This document shows, one piece after another, positions 7,648 to 16,887 of a stretch of DNA of 64,000 nucleotides. Below the pieces are notes generated by a model, which did not search any database, was not told where the DNA came from, and was given only the letters and a program-made list of their open reading frames with translations. The position numbers were made by a program, and so were the translations under genes. The stretch is from Nostocoides_A vanveenii (lineage in GTDB: Bacteria > Actinomycetota > Actinomycetes > Actinomycetales > Dermatophilaceae), in assembly GCF_039531165.1 (NCBI RefSeq), contig NZ_BAAAPN010000003.1:124001-188000 (forward strand), in the 5' to 3' direction. The first letter of the stretch is position 1. Each line of letters begins with the position of its first letter.

Positions 7648-9342
7648 GTGTCGCCCGTCCTCGGTCTCGTCGCGCTCGTCCTCGCCCAAGTCGGCCTGAT
7701 CGCCTGGCTGCGCCGGCGTGCTGCCGTGCCCGCCGCCGTCGCACCGGCCCTCGCCGCCGCCCTCTCGCTGCTGATCACGTATGCCTGCGGTCTCGCCGGC
7801 CGGTTGTCCGACGCCCCCTGGGCCGTGCTCGTCGCGGGCGGGCTGGGCCTGCTGTGGGAGCTGATCCGCTCACCGATCGACCTGGCCAAGACGCTGGTGC
7901 ACCCCGCGGTGCTCAGCCTGGCCGTCGCGATGGGCGCGTTGTCGTGGCTGTTGCGCGGGCGACTCTTCCAGCATTACGACAACTTCAGCCACTGGGCACT
8001 GGTCGTTCGCGTCATGCTGCGCGATGCGCGCTTGCCCGATGCCACCGATCCGCTGGTCACCTTCCACTCCTACCCGCTGGGCACCGCCAGCTGGGAGTAT
8101 GCCGTCGCCCGGCTGACCGGACCCGACGAGTGGCACCTGATGCTGGCGCAGGACTATCTGTTGGCCGCCTGCGCGGTGAGCCTCCTGGCTGTCACGCCGC
8201 GGCGCTGGTGGCTTGGGCTGCCGGTCGCCGCCGGCTTCGGCTGGACTCTCGCGACCCACGGGCCGGCGCTGGACACCCTGCTTGTCGACTCGGTGCTCGC
8301 CGGCTGGACCATCGCCGGCCTGGCCCTGTTGGCCGCCCACCGCGGGCAGGTCGGCCGGGCAACCCTGCCCCTGGCAGCGCTCGTCGCCGCCCTCGTGGCG
8401 ACCAAACAGACGGGCGTCTACTGGGCCCTGGTGGTGATCTTGGCCGCCTGCCTGCTGCGGACGGGCCGCTGGTGGCAGCGTCTGGCGGTGCTCGTCGTGC
8501 CCACCGCTGTGGGTGCGGCGACGCTGATGGCGTGGCAACGGCATACGGCCCTGGTCTATGGTGCGGAGCCGGCGACCAAGCATGCCATCTCGGTCAGCCG
8601 TTTCCGCGACGTCCTTGCCGCCAAGACGGAGCAGGAGCGGGCGAGCATCGGCTCGGCCTATCTGCACGCGGTTGCGACCAACCGTCAGACCTGGTTGGTG
8701 CTGGCCGTTCTTGTCCTGAGCCTGCTGCTGTTCATGCTCGCGCGGCCGGGACGCGGCCGGCGCGCCGCCGCCGCCGGCGCGGGCGTGCTCGGCGTGACCC
8801 TCGTCTATCTGGGTGGGCTCTACGCGATGTACCTGCTGTCCATGCCGACCGGCGAGGCGCTGGCGCTGGCCGGATTCACCCGCTATCTCTCGACGCTGAC
8901 GCTGGTGCTCCTCGGGGTGGTCGTCCTGGTCGGCCTGCACATCGCCGAGCACGCCGAGTGGACGTGGGCGCCGGCCGCGCTGGTGGTGAGCCTGGCCGGC
9001 TGCGCCGTTCTCATTCCGCGGGGGCCGCTCCTCGACCCGGTGCCGGCGGATGACGTCCGGGTCCGGGTGGCTGCCGCGTTCGGCCAGTTGACGATCAAGC
9101 CCGACGCGTCGGTGTGTGTCTTCAGCGATGTCCGCGACGGCGGCTATCGCACGGCCCTGGTGCGCTATCTCCTCCTTGACGAGCACGTCGCCACGTTGCG
9201 GGCACCGGACCGAGCCCGCGCCACGCTCCCGGTACCCTGCGACTATGCGGCCGTGGTGGACCCCTATCCCGCGGGCGATGCCTATTTGCGGTTGCGTGGC
9301 CACGTGCTGACGCCCGGCCGGCCGGTCGTGGTCGCGCGATGA
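7648..9342 (+). CDS. Polytopic membrane protein, glycosyltransferase-associated
   Basis: A 564-residue protein with about a dozen hydrophobic segments and a C-terminal soluble part after residue 460. The motif FQHYDNFSHWALVVR and the layout recall GT-C-like membrane proteins acting with lipid-linked sugars, but I do not recognise the family firmly. The GTG at 7648 was chosen because AGGAGG lies eight bases upstream. The stop overlaps the start of a GT2-GtrA gene by four bases, so both probably work on a polyprenyl-linked glycan at the cell membrane. Confidence 0.75.
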   Translation: MSPVLGLVALVLAQVGLIAWLRRRAAVPAAVAPALAAALSLLITYACGLAGRLSDAPWAVLVAGGLGLLWELIRSPIDLAKTLVHPAVLSLAVAMGALSWLLRGRLFQHYDNFSHWALVVRVMLRDARLPDATDPLVTFHSYPLGTASWEYAVARLTGPDEWHLMLAQDYLLAACAVSLLAVTPRRWWLGLPVAAGFGWTLATHGPALDTLLVDSVLAGWTIAGLALLAAHRGQVGRATLPLAALVAALVATKQTGVYWALVVILAACLLRTGRWWQRLAVLVVPTAVGAATLMAWQRHTALVYGAEPATKHAISVSRFRDVLAAKTEQERASIGSAYLHAVATNRQTWLVLAVLVLSLLLFMLARPGRGRRAAAAGAGVLGVTLVYLGGLYAMYLLSMPTGEALALAGFTRYLSTLTLVLLGVVVLVGLHIAEHAEWTWAPAALVVSLAGCAVLIPRGPLLDPVPADDVRVRVAAAFGQLTIKPDASVCVFSDVRDGGYRTALVRYLLLDEHVATLRAPDRARATLPVPCDYAAVVDPYPAGDAYLRLRGHVLTPGRPVVVAR

Positions 9343-10445
9343 GCACGTATGCCGACACGATCGTCGTGATTCCCTCGCTCCACCCCGAGCCCGCCTTCGT
9401 CGACCTCGCGCGCGAGCTTACTGCGGCCGGCTTCGGTGAGGTGCTGGTGATCGATGACGGCTCGGGGCTGGCCTTCGGCGAGGTCTTCGCCGCGATCGCG
9501 GCCTCACCGGGCTGCCGGGTGCTCACCCATCCGGAGAACCGCGGCAAGGGGGCCGCGTTGAAGACGGCGTTCGCCGATATCGCGGCCCGCCGCCCGGATG
9601 CCGTGGTCGTCACAGCGGACTCGGACGGCCAGCATACGGCCCAGGGCATCCGCACGGTGGCCGACCGGGTGCAGGCCGCGGACGGGGAGCGGATCTTCGT
9701 TCTGGGAGCGCGCGATGTCGACCTGCCGCATGTGCCGCTGCTCAGCCGGCTCGGCAACAAGCTGACGACGCTGGTGATCAAGGCGCTCTACGGGCAGACG
9801 CTGCCGGACACGCAGACGGGGCTGCGCGGCATACCGGCGGCGTTGCTGGAGCCGATGTCTCGGGTGCCGGGAGAGCGTTTCGACTACGAGATGAACGCCT
9901 TGACCTGGGCGTTGTCCGCCGGGGTGCCCATCGTTGAGGTGCCCGTGGCGACGATCTATCACGACAAGAGCAATAGCGTCAGCCACTTCCGGCCGGTGCG
10001 CGACTCGGTGATCATCTACCGGAGCATCTTCGCCCGGGCCGGGTCGTATTTCGCGTCCTCGGGGGTGGCGGCGCTGATCGACCTGAGCGTCTTCACCTTG
10101 GTGATCGACAGGGTGTTCGACGGCCGGTCCTACCTGCGGGCCGTGGTGACGGCGACGCTGGCCGCGCGGGTGGTCTCGTCGGCGGTGAACTTCCTGATCA
10201 ACCGGCATCTGGTCTTTGCGCGTCATGGCTCGGCCTGGCGCTATTACGCGCTCGCGTTCGGCGTGCTCGCGGCGTCCGCGCTCGGCACGACGGCGATGTC
10301 GATGCTGCTGGCGGGACACGTCATCTGGGCGAAAATCATCGTCGACATCGTGCTCTTCGCGGTGGCCTATCACGTGCAGCGCACATGGGTCTTCCACGGG
10401 AACCCCGGCGCCCCGAAGGGGCCTGACTCAGCGCAGGTTAGGTGA
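9339..10445 (+). CDS. GT2 glycosyltransferase fused to a GtrA-like membrane domain
   Basis: A 368-residue two-domain protein. Residues 1-230 are a family-2 glycosyltransferase of the dolichol-phosphate-sugar synthase type: DTIVVIPSLHP, VIDDGSG, HPENRGKGAALKTAF and TADSDGQH. After residue 230 comes a GtrA-like four-helix domain (SGVAALIDLSVFTLVI, FLINRHLVF, RTWVFHG). Such fusions make and flip polyprenyl-phosphate sugars for cell-envelope glycans. It is translationally coupled to the preceding membrane protein. A hairpin overlaps its last codons. Confidence 0.92.
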   Translation: MSTYADTIVVIPSLHPEPAFVDLARELTAAGFGEVLVIDDGSGLAFGEVFAAIAASPGCRVLTHPENRGKGAALKTAFADIAARRPDAVVVTADSDGQHTAQGIRTVADRVQAADGERIFVLGARDVDLPHVPLLSRLGNKLTTLVIKALYGQTLPDTQTGLRGIPAALLEPMSRVPGERFDYEMNALTWALSAGVPIVEVPVATIYHDKSNSVSHFRPVRDSVIIYRSIFARAGSYFASSGVAALIDLSVFTLVIDRVFDGRSYLRAVVTATLAARVVSSAVNFLINRHLVFARHGSAWRYYALAFGVLAASALGTTAMSMLLAGHVIWAKIIVDIVLFAVAYHVQRTWVFHGNPGAPKGPDSAQVR

Positions 10446-10481
10446 CGTCGAGCAGGGTAGACCGTGCTCGACGTCACCTAA
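10438..10481. terminator. Bidirectional terminator-like hairpin
   Basis: A 17-base perfect inverted repeat (10438-10454 and 10465-10481; core GGTGACGTCGAGCA) with a 10-base loop. It overlaps the stop codon of the glycosyltransferase and lies downstream of the convergent glycogen phosphorylase. Confidence 0.8.
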
Positions 10482-10512
10482 ATGCTGCTAGAGCAGAAGG
10501 TAGGACCAGGGG

Positions 10513-13086
10513 TCAGACGCCGGTCTTGACGTGCCAGATGCGGTCGATGTAGTCGCGCATCGAGCGGTCGGAGGAGAAGTAGCCACTGCGGGCGACATTG
10601 AGGATCGCCGACTTCGTCCACGCCTCCTGGTCGGCGTAGTAGGCCTCGACGCGGGCCTGAGCGTCCATATAGGACTGGTAGTCCGCGAGCGCCAAGAAGG
10701 CGTCATTGGAGAGCAGATCGCCGACGAAGAGCCCGGCCGCATCCCGGTCACCGCCGGTGAAGTGCCCGCTGGCGATCAGGTTGATGGCGCTGCGCAGGTT
10801 CTCGTTGGTCTCGTAGTAATCGGCCGGCCGGTAGCCGCGGGCCTGCAACTCCGCGACCTGGGGCTCGTCCATGCCGAAAAGGAAGAAGTTGTCGTCCCCG
10901 ACGAGCCGGCGAATCTCCACATTGGCGCCGTCGTCGGTGCCGATGGTCAGGGCGCCGTTCAGGGCGAACTTCATATTTCCCGTGCCGGAGGCCTCCTTGC
11001 CGGCGAGCGAGATCTGCTCGGACAGGTCGGCCGCGGGGATCAGCCGCTCGGCAAGGGTGACGTTGTAGTTCGCCGGGAAGGCCATGAAGAGCCGGCCTTC
11101 GACACGAGGGTCGGCGTTGATGACCGTGGCCGCGGAGTTGATCAGATAGATCGTCTCCTTGGCCATCCGGTAGCCGGGGGCCGCCTTGGCGCCGAAGACG
11201 ACCGTGCGCGGGGTGACCGACGCCGGGTCGAGGCGGCCGCTGATGATGCCGTCATAGAGCGTGACGATGTGCAGCAGCTTCAGCGACTGGCGCTTGTACT
11301 CGTGCAGGCGCTTGACCATGACATCGAGCAGGTGCCCCTCGGGCAGGGCGATGCCGTCGCGCCGCTGCAGCACGCGGGTGATCCGCTCTTTGTTCGCGGC
11401 CTTGACGGCGCGGAACTTCTCGCGGAAGTCCTCGTCCTCGGCGTAGACCTCGAGTTCCTCGAGCCGGTCGAGGTTGGCGACCCAGCCGACGCCGATGGTG
11501 TCGGTGATCAGCTTGGACAGGTAGGGATTGGCCTGGCGCACGAAGCGGCGCGGGGTGACGCCATTGGTGACATTGGTGAACTTGTCCGGCCACAGCTCGG
11601 CGAAGTCGTTCAGCACCTTGTCGCGCAGCAGTTGCGAGTGCAACTCAGCAACGCCGTTGACCTTGACGCTGGCGACGGTGGCCAGATGCGCCATTCGGAC
11701 CGAGCGCTCGGGGTGGTCGCCGATGATCGACATCCGCCGCACGCGCAACTCATCGCCGGGGTAGGCCTCGCGGACCTCGTCGAGGAAGCCCTCGTTGATG
11801 CGATAGATGATTTCCATATGCCGCGGCAGCAGCCGCTCCATGAGGCTGACCGGCCAGACCTCCAGGGCTTCGGGCAGCAGGGTGTGGCAGGTGTAGGCGA
11901 AGCACTGGCGGGTGATGCCCCAGGCGTCCTCCCACTCCAGGCCGTAGTCATCGACGAGCAAGCGCATCAACTCGGGGATCGCGATGACCGGATGCGTGTC
12001 GTTCAGCTGGAAGATGATCCGCTCGGGCAGGTCGCGCACGTCGAAGTCGGTGGGCTGGGTGTGCTTGATGAAGTCGTAGAGGCTGCACGCGACGAAGAAG
12101 TACTGCTGCTGCAGACGCAACTCCTTGCCCTGAGGGGTGGAATCCTCGGGGTAGAGCACCTTGGAGATGTTCTCGGCGAAGGTCTGGCTGCGCACCGCCT
12201 GCGCGTAGTCGCCGGCGTTGAAGATGTCGAGGTCGAAGGCCCGTGTCGCCCGCGCGCGCCACAGGCGCAGCGTGTTGACGACGCCGTTCTGGTAGCCGGG
12301 GACCATGTAGTTGTAGCGGATGCCGAGGACGTCCCAGCCGTGGATCCACTTGACGCGGTCGCGACCGGCCTCGTCGACATACCTTTCCGTATGCCCGCCG
12401 AAGTGCACTGGGACTTCCATCTCCGGGTGCGCGATCTCCCAGGGGTCGCCCATCGAGAGCCAGTTGTCCGGGATCTCGATCTGGCGGCCGTCGACGAACG
12501 TCTGCTTGAAGATGCCGTATTCGTAGCGCAGGCCGTAACCGATGCACGGGGCGCCCATGGTCGCCATCGAGTCGATGAAGCAGGCGGCCAGGCGGCCCAG
12601 CCCGCCATTGCCCAGGCCCGGCTCGACCTCGACCTGGCGCAGCGCATCGAGCTCGATTCCGCAGGCGTGGAGGGCGTCCTCGGCGATCTGGGTCAAGTCG
12701 GTCGCCAGGAGGGCATTGTCGAGTTGACGGCCGAGCAGGTATTCGGCCGAGAGGTAGCCGACGGCGCGCTCGGTGTGGGAACGCCGCTTGCGCGCGGTCT
12801 CGAGCCACCGGGCGGTCAGGTAGCCACGCACCGTCCGAGCGAGCGCGAGGTACTGGTCGTTGAGGGAGGAGCGGGAGAGCGGGACGCCCTGCCCGTAGTT
12901 GAGCTCCCGGAGGAACTCCTTGACGAAGGCGTCGACCGAGTGGGGCGGCGAGGCCACCGGGCCGCGGGCCAGCGGGTGGCTCGGCTCCAGTGACGCGCCG
13001 CGCTCGTGGAGGTAGGCGTGGCCCTCGCCGGGGGTGGTCTGGGTCGCGACCTGGGGAAGGTCGAGTTCCTGGGCGGTGTCGGTCAC
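10513..13086 (-). CDS. glgP: Glycogen/starch/alpha-glucan phosphorylase
   Basis: A cytoplasmic PLP enzyme releasing glucose-1-phosphate from glycogen. The 857 residues match the usual family length. Motifs in order: VGYLSAEYLLGRQLDNAL, EPGLGNGGLGRLAACF, QLNDTHPVIAIPELMR, NVTNGVTPRRF, VKRLHEYKRQ and the PLP-lysine signature SGTGNMKFALNGALTIGT. The GTG at 13086 was chosen because AAGGAG lies six bases upstream and it gives a normal N-terminus; the frame is open further upstream across the neighbouring gene. Monocistronic by position, ending at a hairpin. Confidence 0.97.
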   Translation of the reverse strand: MTDTAQELDLPQVATQTTPGEGHAYLHERGASLEPSHPLARGPVASPPHSVDAFVKEFLRELNYGQGVPLSRSSLNDQYLALARTVRGYLTARWLETARKRRSHTERAVGYLSAEYLLGRQLDNALLATDLTQIAEDALHACGIELDALRQVEVEPGLGNGGLGRLAACFIDSMATMGAPCIGYGLRYEYGIFKQTFVDGRQIEIPDNWLSMGDPWEIAHPEMEVPVHFGGHTERYVDEAGRDRVKWIHGWDVLGIRYNYMVPGYQNGVVNTLRLWRARATRAFDLDIFNAGDYAQAVRSQTFAENISKVLYPEDSTPQGKELRLQQQYFFVACSLYDFIKHTQPTDFDVRDLPERIIFQLNDTHPVIAIPELMRLLVDDYGLEWEDAWGITRQCFAYTCHTLLPEALEVWPVSLMERLLPRHMEIIYRINEGFLDEVREAYPGDELRVRRMSIIGDHPERSVRMAHLATVASVKVNGVAELHSQLLRDKVLNDFAELWPDKFTNVTNGVTPRRFVRQANPYLSKLITDTIGVGWVANLDRLEELEVYAEDEDFREKFRAVKAANKERITRVLQRRDGIALPEGHLLDVMVKRLHEYKRQSLKLLHIVTLYDGIISGRLDPASVTPRTVVFGAKAAPGYRMAKETIYLINSAATVINADPRVEGRLFMAFPANYNVTLAERLIPAADLSEQISLAGKEASGTGNMKFALNGALTIGTDDGANVEIRRLVGDDNFFLFGMDEPQVAELQARGYRPADYYETNENLRSAINLIASGHFTGGDRDAAGLFVGDLLSNDAFLALADYQSYMDAQARVEAYYADQEAWTKSAILNVARSGYFSSDRSMRDYIDRIWHVKTGV

Positions 13087-13225
13087 GCTAGCTCCTTGTT
13101 GATGGGCATGGGGTGCCCTCCGAACGTGGAGGACCGGTGGGACGTCGATGTAAGCGGTTTCTCGACGTCCAGGATACGACCACGCCCCATGGCGAGCGTA
13201 ATCTCGGCCAGGTTCTGGGCGCCCG

Positions 13226-14692
13226 TCAGCCGCCCAAGGAGGTGACGCTCGACTGGGGTAGGTCCCGCACTGTGATGTCCGGCCAGCGCTCGCAGTCCCA
13301 GCCGAGCAAGTCCTCTTCGGTCCGGAAGAGGCCGTCGCCGAGCGTGACGCGGGCCAGGACCGCGTCCACCAGCTGCGGTGCGCAATCGGTGCCGTAGATC
13401 GGCTCGGGCACCAGATCGCCACGGTTGGCCACGGCGCAGGAGATGACGGTCGCGACGAAGTCCGCGGACACCGGGGGAGCCAGGACGTTGCCGCCGGCGA
13501 GGAAGGACTCGCCGCGATCGGATCCGAAGCGCAGCGTGATGCACGGAACACCGAGAGCGTTGGCCTCCTCCTGCATGCTTCCGGAGTCGGTGGCGATCGC
13601 CGCGCAGTTCATCATCGCCGCGATCACATCGCCGTAGAGCGCCCACACCTCGGTGCTGATGAAGGTGTCCGGGAACTCCTCGACCAGGGCATCGAGACGC
13701 CCCTGCAGGCCGAAGCGCTCGATGGCACCCAAGGTTCCGAAAAGGCTGACCCACAGCACGCTGTGACCGGAGCGGACGAGTTGCTCCACGGCATCGAAAT
13801 AGACGCGGAAGCGGCGCTCGTCGGTGGTGTTCTCGCGGCGGTGCAGGCAGACGCGAATGAACTCGCCGGAGCGCAACTGGGGGAAACGTTCGAAGATCGT
13901 TGATTCGCCGGCCCGGTCCTTGGCGCGGGTCATCTCATCGACGACCGTGTTGCCGATGACGACGATGGAATCGCCGGGAAAGCCCTCGTTGAGCAGGAAG
14001 CGGCGATCGAGCGCGACCGGCGCCATGTGCAGCCCGGTGCCGGCATCGGCCACCCGGGTGTTGAACTGCTCGGGGAAGGGCTCGCGGCTGCCGAGACGGA
14101 AGGTGTCGATCTCGCGGTGCGCGGACCGATAGCTCTCCCAATCGAATTCGCCGGCGGAGACGGCGTCGAACTGGGCCATGAGGAATTCCCGCGAGAGCGA
14201 AAGAGTTCGGATGCCAGCCTCGACGTGGACGCACGCGATGCGGTTGAGGTAGGCGGCGACCGAGCCTGCCATCGCCGTCATCGTGTCGCCATGGGTGTAG
14301 GGCAGCAGGGTATGTCCGGCGGCGACGCCTTCGGCGAAGAGCACATTCGCGCAGGCGATCAGCGCGGCGGCCTTGGCGCCGAGGTCCGGCTGATCGCTCA
14401 TGTCGATGTGCAGCCCGACGGTGATGCCGAACTCATCGAGCATGCCGCCGGAATAGGCGTAGTCGGTGTGCTGGCCGCTGTGGCAGACCAGCACTTGCAG
14501 ACCACGGTGGGTCAACTCGCGGATGACGGGGGCCTGCTTGATGATGTCCGGCTTGGTGCCGATGAAGACGACATGGATCGGCTCTCCGGTCTGGTAGCCG
14601 GCGAGCACCCGACGAACGGTATCCCGGTCGGCATCGGTCGCCGCGCTGGTGATCGTGACATCGAGGGTGGAGGCGAGGGGCTCGGCCTGCAT
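13226..14692 (-). CDS. UDP-N-acetylglucosamine 2-epimerase family protein
   Basis: A 488-residue WecB-like protein. Marks: HVVFIGTKPDIIKQAPVI near residue 40, GDTMTAMAGS and VHVEAGIRTL (the epimerase signature), IRVCLHRREN, and ATDSGSMQEEANALGVP in the C-terminal half, which binds UDP. It is longer than typical WecB (about 370), with an insert around residues 180-240, so the sugar may differ. It follows manC by 21 bases, suggesting joint work on nucleotide sugars for a surface polysaccharide; no other polysaccharide genes are close. Confidence 0.85.
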   Translation of the reverse strand: MQAEPLASTLDVTITSAATDADRDTVRRVLAGYQTGEPIHVVFIGTKPDIIKQAPVIRELTHRGLQVLVCHSGQHTDYAYSGGMLDEFGITVGLHIDMSDQPDLGAKAAALIACANVLFAEGVAAGHTLLPYTHGDTMTAMAGSVAAYLNRIACVHVEAGIRTLSLSREFLMAQFDAVSAGEFDWESYRSAHREIDTFRLGSREPFPEQFNTRVADAGTGLHMAPVALDRRFLLNEGFPGDSIVVIGNTVVDEMTRAKDRAGESTIFERFPQLRSGEFIRVCLHRRENTTDERRFRVYFDAVEQLVRSGHSVLWVSLFGTLGAIERFGLQGRLDALVEEFPDTFISTEVWALYGDVIAAMMNCAAIATDSGSMQEEANALGVPCITLRFGSDRGESFLAGGNVLAPPVSADFVATVISCAVANRGDLVPEPIYGTDCAPQLVDAVLARVTLGDGLFRTEEDLLGWDCERWPDITVRDLPQSSVTSLGG

Positions 14693-14713
14693 TACTGCGA
14701 CTTCTCCTAGGGG

Positions 14714-15799
14714 TCATTTCCGGTTCGGCGCGCCGGCGCTGCGTCGCAGCCGAGCGAGGACTTCTGGCGAACGCTCAAGCAACTCCAGCGGCACGACCAG
14801 CACGGTGTCGTCGGAGGCGACGACGGCGAGCCCGGTCAGTCCAGCCGTCATGATATCCATCGTCGAGCCGTTGACGACGAGAGTGTCGCGGCTGCCCTCG
14901 TCGGTGCCGGAGCCCAGGAAGACCCGGTCATGACCGGTCGTCTCGGCGAGCATCCGGTAGACCGACGGCCAGGTGCCGATGTCGTGCCAGCCGAAACCAC
15001 CGTCGATCACGCCGATCGGGGAGCCATTGGCGATGAAGGCGTCGAGTTCGTGCTTCGGACCGCCCGCGCCGTCGTAGGACGCGATCTCGCGCATGTCGTG
15101 GACATAGCGGTCAATCTTGGCGAAGAAATCCGGGGCCGCCTGCTGGTAGACAGAGAGCAAGGTGGTGGCCGCGAAGCAATAGTGCGAGGTGTTTGAGTAG
15201 AGCGTGCGGGTGGCGGCCAGCTTTTCGAGGGTCGCCTTGTCGGGCTTCTCGATGAAGTCGCAGGCCTCGAAGAGGCCGGGCACCTCGAGGTCGCTCTCCT
15301 CGACCCCGATGTAGCCCAGGGATGTGTCGAGTTCGGTCGGTTTGACGCCGAGGAGCAGGATGCGCTCGCGATGCTCCTCGACGATGCGGAAGGCCCGGTC
15401 GGCCGCCTCCTGGAAGGCCGACAGGGGGGTGACGGAGCTGTCGGTCGCGGCCGTGAGAACGACGGCCTGCGGATCACGTCGGGCGATAGCCGCGGCCGTG
15501 AGGTGGTAGGCGGCGGGCTTGCCCTGTGGGTTGGGCTCGAGGATGAGGTTGCCCGGGTCGAGTCCGGGGATCGCCTCGAGGGCGCCGCCGGCATACTGCC
15601 GGGTGGTGGAGATGAAGATGTTCTCGGTGCCGACACAACTAGCCAGCCGCTGGAAGGTCTGACCGATCAAGGAGAGCGATTCGCCAAGGCCCTGGAACTG
15701 CTTGGGCGAGGTGTCGGTGGACAGCGGCCACAGCCGCGAACCGCGGCCGCCGGCGAAGATCACGGCGTAACGATGCGGGCCGGCAATAGCGGGGGACAT
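14714..15799 (-). CDS. manC: Mannose-1-phosphate guanylyltransferase
   Basis: A 361-residue enzyme making GDP-mannose from mannose-1-phosphate and GTP. The nucleotidyltransferase signature FAGGRGSRLWPLS is at residues 15-27, followed by KQFQGL, ACDFIEKPDKATLE and GGFGWHDIGTW. It has the single-domain length of the actinobacterial enzyme, without a fused isomerase domain. It is the likely first gene of a pair with the epimerase-family gene. Confidence 0.93.
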   Translation of the reverse strand: MSPAIAGPHRYAVIFAGGRGSRLWPLSTDTSPKQFQGLGESLSLIGQTFQRLASCVGTENIFISTTRQYAGGALEAIPGLDPGNLILEPNPQGKPAAYHLTAAAIARRDPQAVVLTAATDSSVTPLSAFQEAADRAFRIVEEHRERILLLGVKPTELDTSLGYIGVEESDLEVPGLFEACDFIEKPDKATLEKLAATRTLYSNTSHYCFAATTLLSVYQQAAPDFFAKIDRYVHDMREIASYDGAGGPKHELDAFIANGSPIGVIDGGFGWHDIGTWPSVYRMLAETTGHDRVFLGSGTDEGSRDTLVVNGSTMDIMTAGLTGLAVVASDDTVLVVPLELLERSPEVLARLRRSAGAPNRK

Positions 15800-15866
15800 G
15801 CGTCGGGCTTTCTCGTGGTGGGAGTCTTGGAAGGATGCCCGGGTTTACCGCTCAGGTCAAAACCGC

Positions 15867-16808
15867 TCAGTGTGCGGCTGCCCCCGGTCGGCGGCGATGG
15901 ATCAGGCTCACGATCAGGACGACGACGGCGCCCACCAGGCCTCCGGCGAGCGCCGAGGCCAGGGTGTTGGCGAGCCAGCCGAGAAGTCCACCGATCCCAC
16001 CGACGCCGTGGAGACTTTCTTCGAGGTGGTGCACCGCGGCATACGGGGCATGCCAGCCGAGTTCGTCGACGCCCTTGAGGAGGATGTGCCCGCCGACCCA
16101 GAGCATCGCGACGATCCCGACGGTCGAAAGGACTGACAACACTTTGGGCATGCCCGCGACCAGCGCGCGTCCGATCCGTTGGCTTGTGGCGGAAGGGCGT
16201 TCGGCCAGGCTCAGGCCGATGTCGTCCATCTTGACGATCAGCGCGACAACTCCGTAGACGAGTGCGGTCATGGCCAGGGCGACGACGATGAGGATCATCG
16301 TGCGCATCAGGAACGGCTCGTGGGCGACCTCGTTCAAGGAGATGACCATGATCTCGGCGGAGAGGATGAAGTCCGTGCGGATGGCGCCCTGGGTCATTGT
16401 CTTCTCGTGATCGACACCCTCCATCGCGGCGGGCTCGGCCTGCTCCTCGTGCCCGGCGAGCTTCTCGTAGATCTTCTCGGCACCCTCGAAACACAGATAG
16501 GTGCCACCCAGCATGAGGATGGGCGTCAGCAGCCAGGGCGCGAACTGGCTCAGCACCAGCGCCGCCGGGGTGATGAAGAGCAGTTTGTTGCGCAGCGAGC
16601 CGATCGCGATGCGCTTGATGATCGGGAGCTCGCGATCGGCGGTGAAGCCGTGGACATAGCGCGGTGTGACGGCGGTGTCGTCGACGACCACCCCGGCCGC
16701 CTTCGCTGTGGCACGTCCCGCAGCGACACCGACATCGTCGATGGACGCGGCCGCGACCTTGGCCAGGGCTGCGATGTCGTCAAGCAGGGCGACCAGTCCG
16801 CCGGCCAT
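15867..16808 (-). CDS. DUF808 family membrane protein
   Basis: A 313-residue inner-membrane protein of the DUF808 (YedI-like) family, recognised from MAGGLVALLDDIAALAKVAA, DDTAVTPRYVHGF and KTMTQGAIRTDFILSAEIMVI. Several transmembrane helices in the C-terminal half end in a short basic tail. Function unknown. The ATG at 16808 is the family start. It lies between tnaA and manC on the same strand with gaps of about 70-80 bases. Confidence 0.9.
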   Translation of the reverse strand: MAGGLVALLDDIAALAKVAAASIDDVGVAAGRATAKAAGVVVDDTAVTPRYVHGFTADRELPIIKRIAIGSLRNKLLFITPAALVLSQFAPWLLTPILMLGGTYLCFEGAEKIYEKLAGHEEQAEPAAMEGVDHEKTMTQGAIRTDFILSAEIMVISLNEVAHEPFLMRTMILIVVALAMTALVYGVVALIVKMDDIGLSLAERPSATSQRIGRALVAGMPKVLSVLSTVGIVAMLWVGGHILLKGVDELGWHAPYAAVHHLEESLHGVGGIGGLLGWLANTLASALAGGLVGAVVVLIVSLIHRRRPGAAAH

Positions 16809-16887
16809 CGTCTGAAGTCTCCTTGGCTGCGGCGGGCCGCGTCGGTGTGTGTCGAGGGCAGCCACCAGGGTAGCGGCCAGGACCGCG

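Noticed and set aside
10531..12993. Long open frame on the plus strand opposite glgP
   Set aside because: It is the antisense of a strongly conserved glycogen phosphorylase and matches no family; long shadows are expected at this GC content.
10513..13551. Extended glgP starting 155 codons upstream
   Set aside because: The extra residues are antisense to the intergenic region and neighbouring gene and fit no phosphorylase N-terminus.
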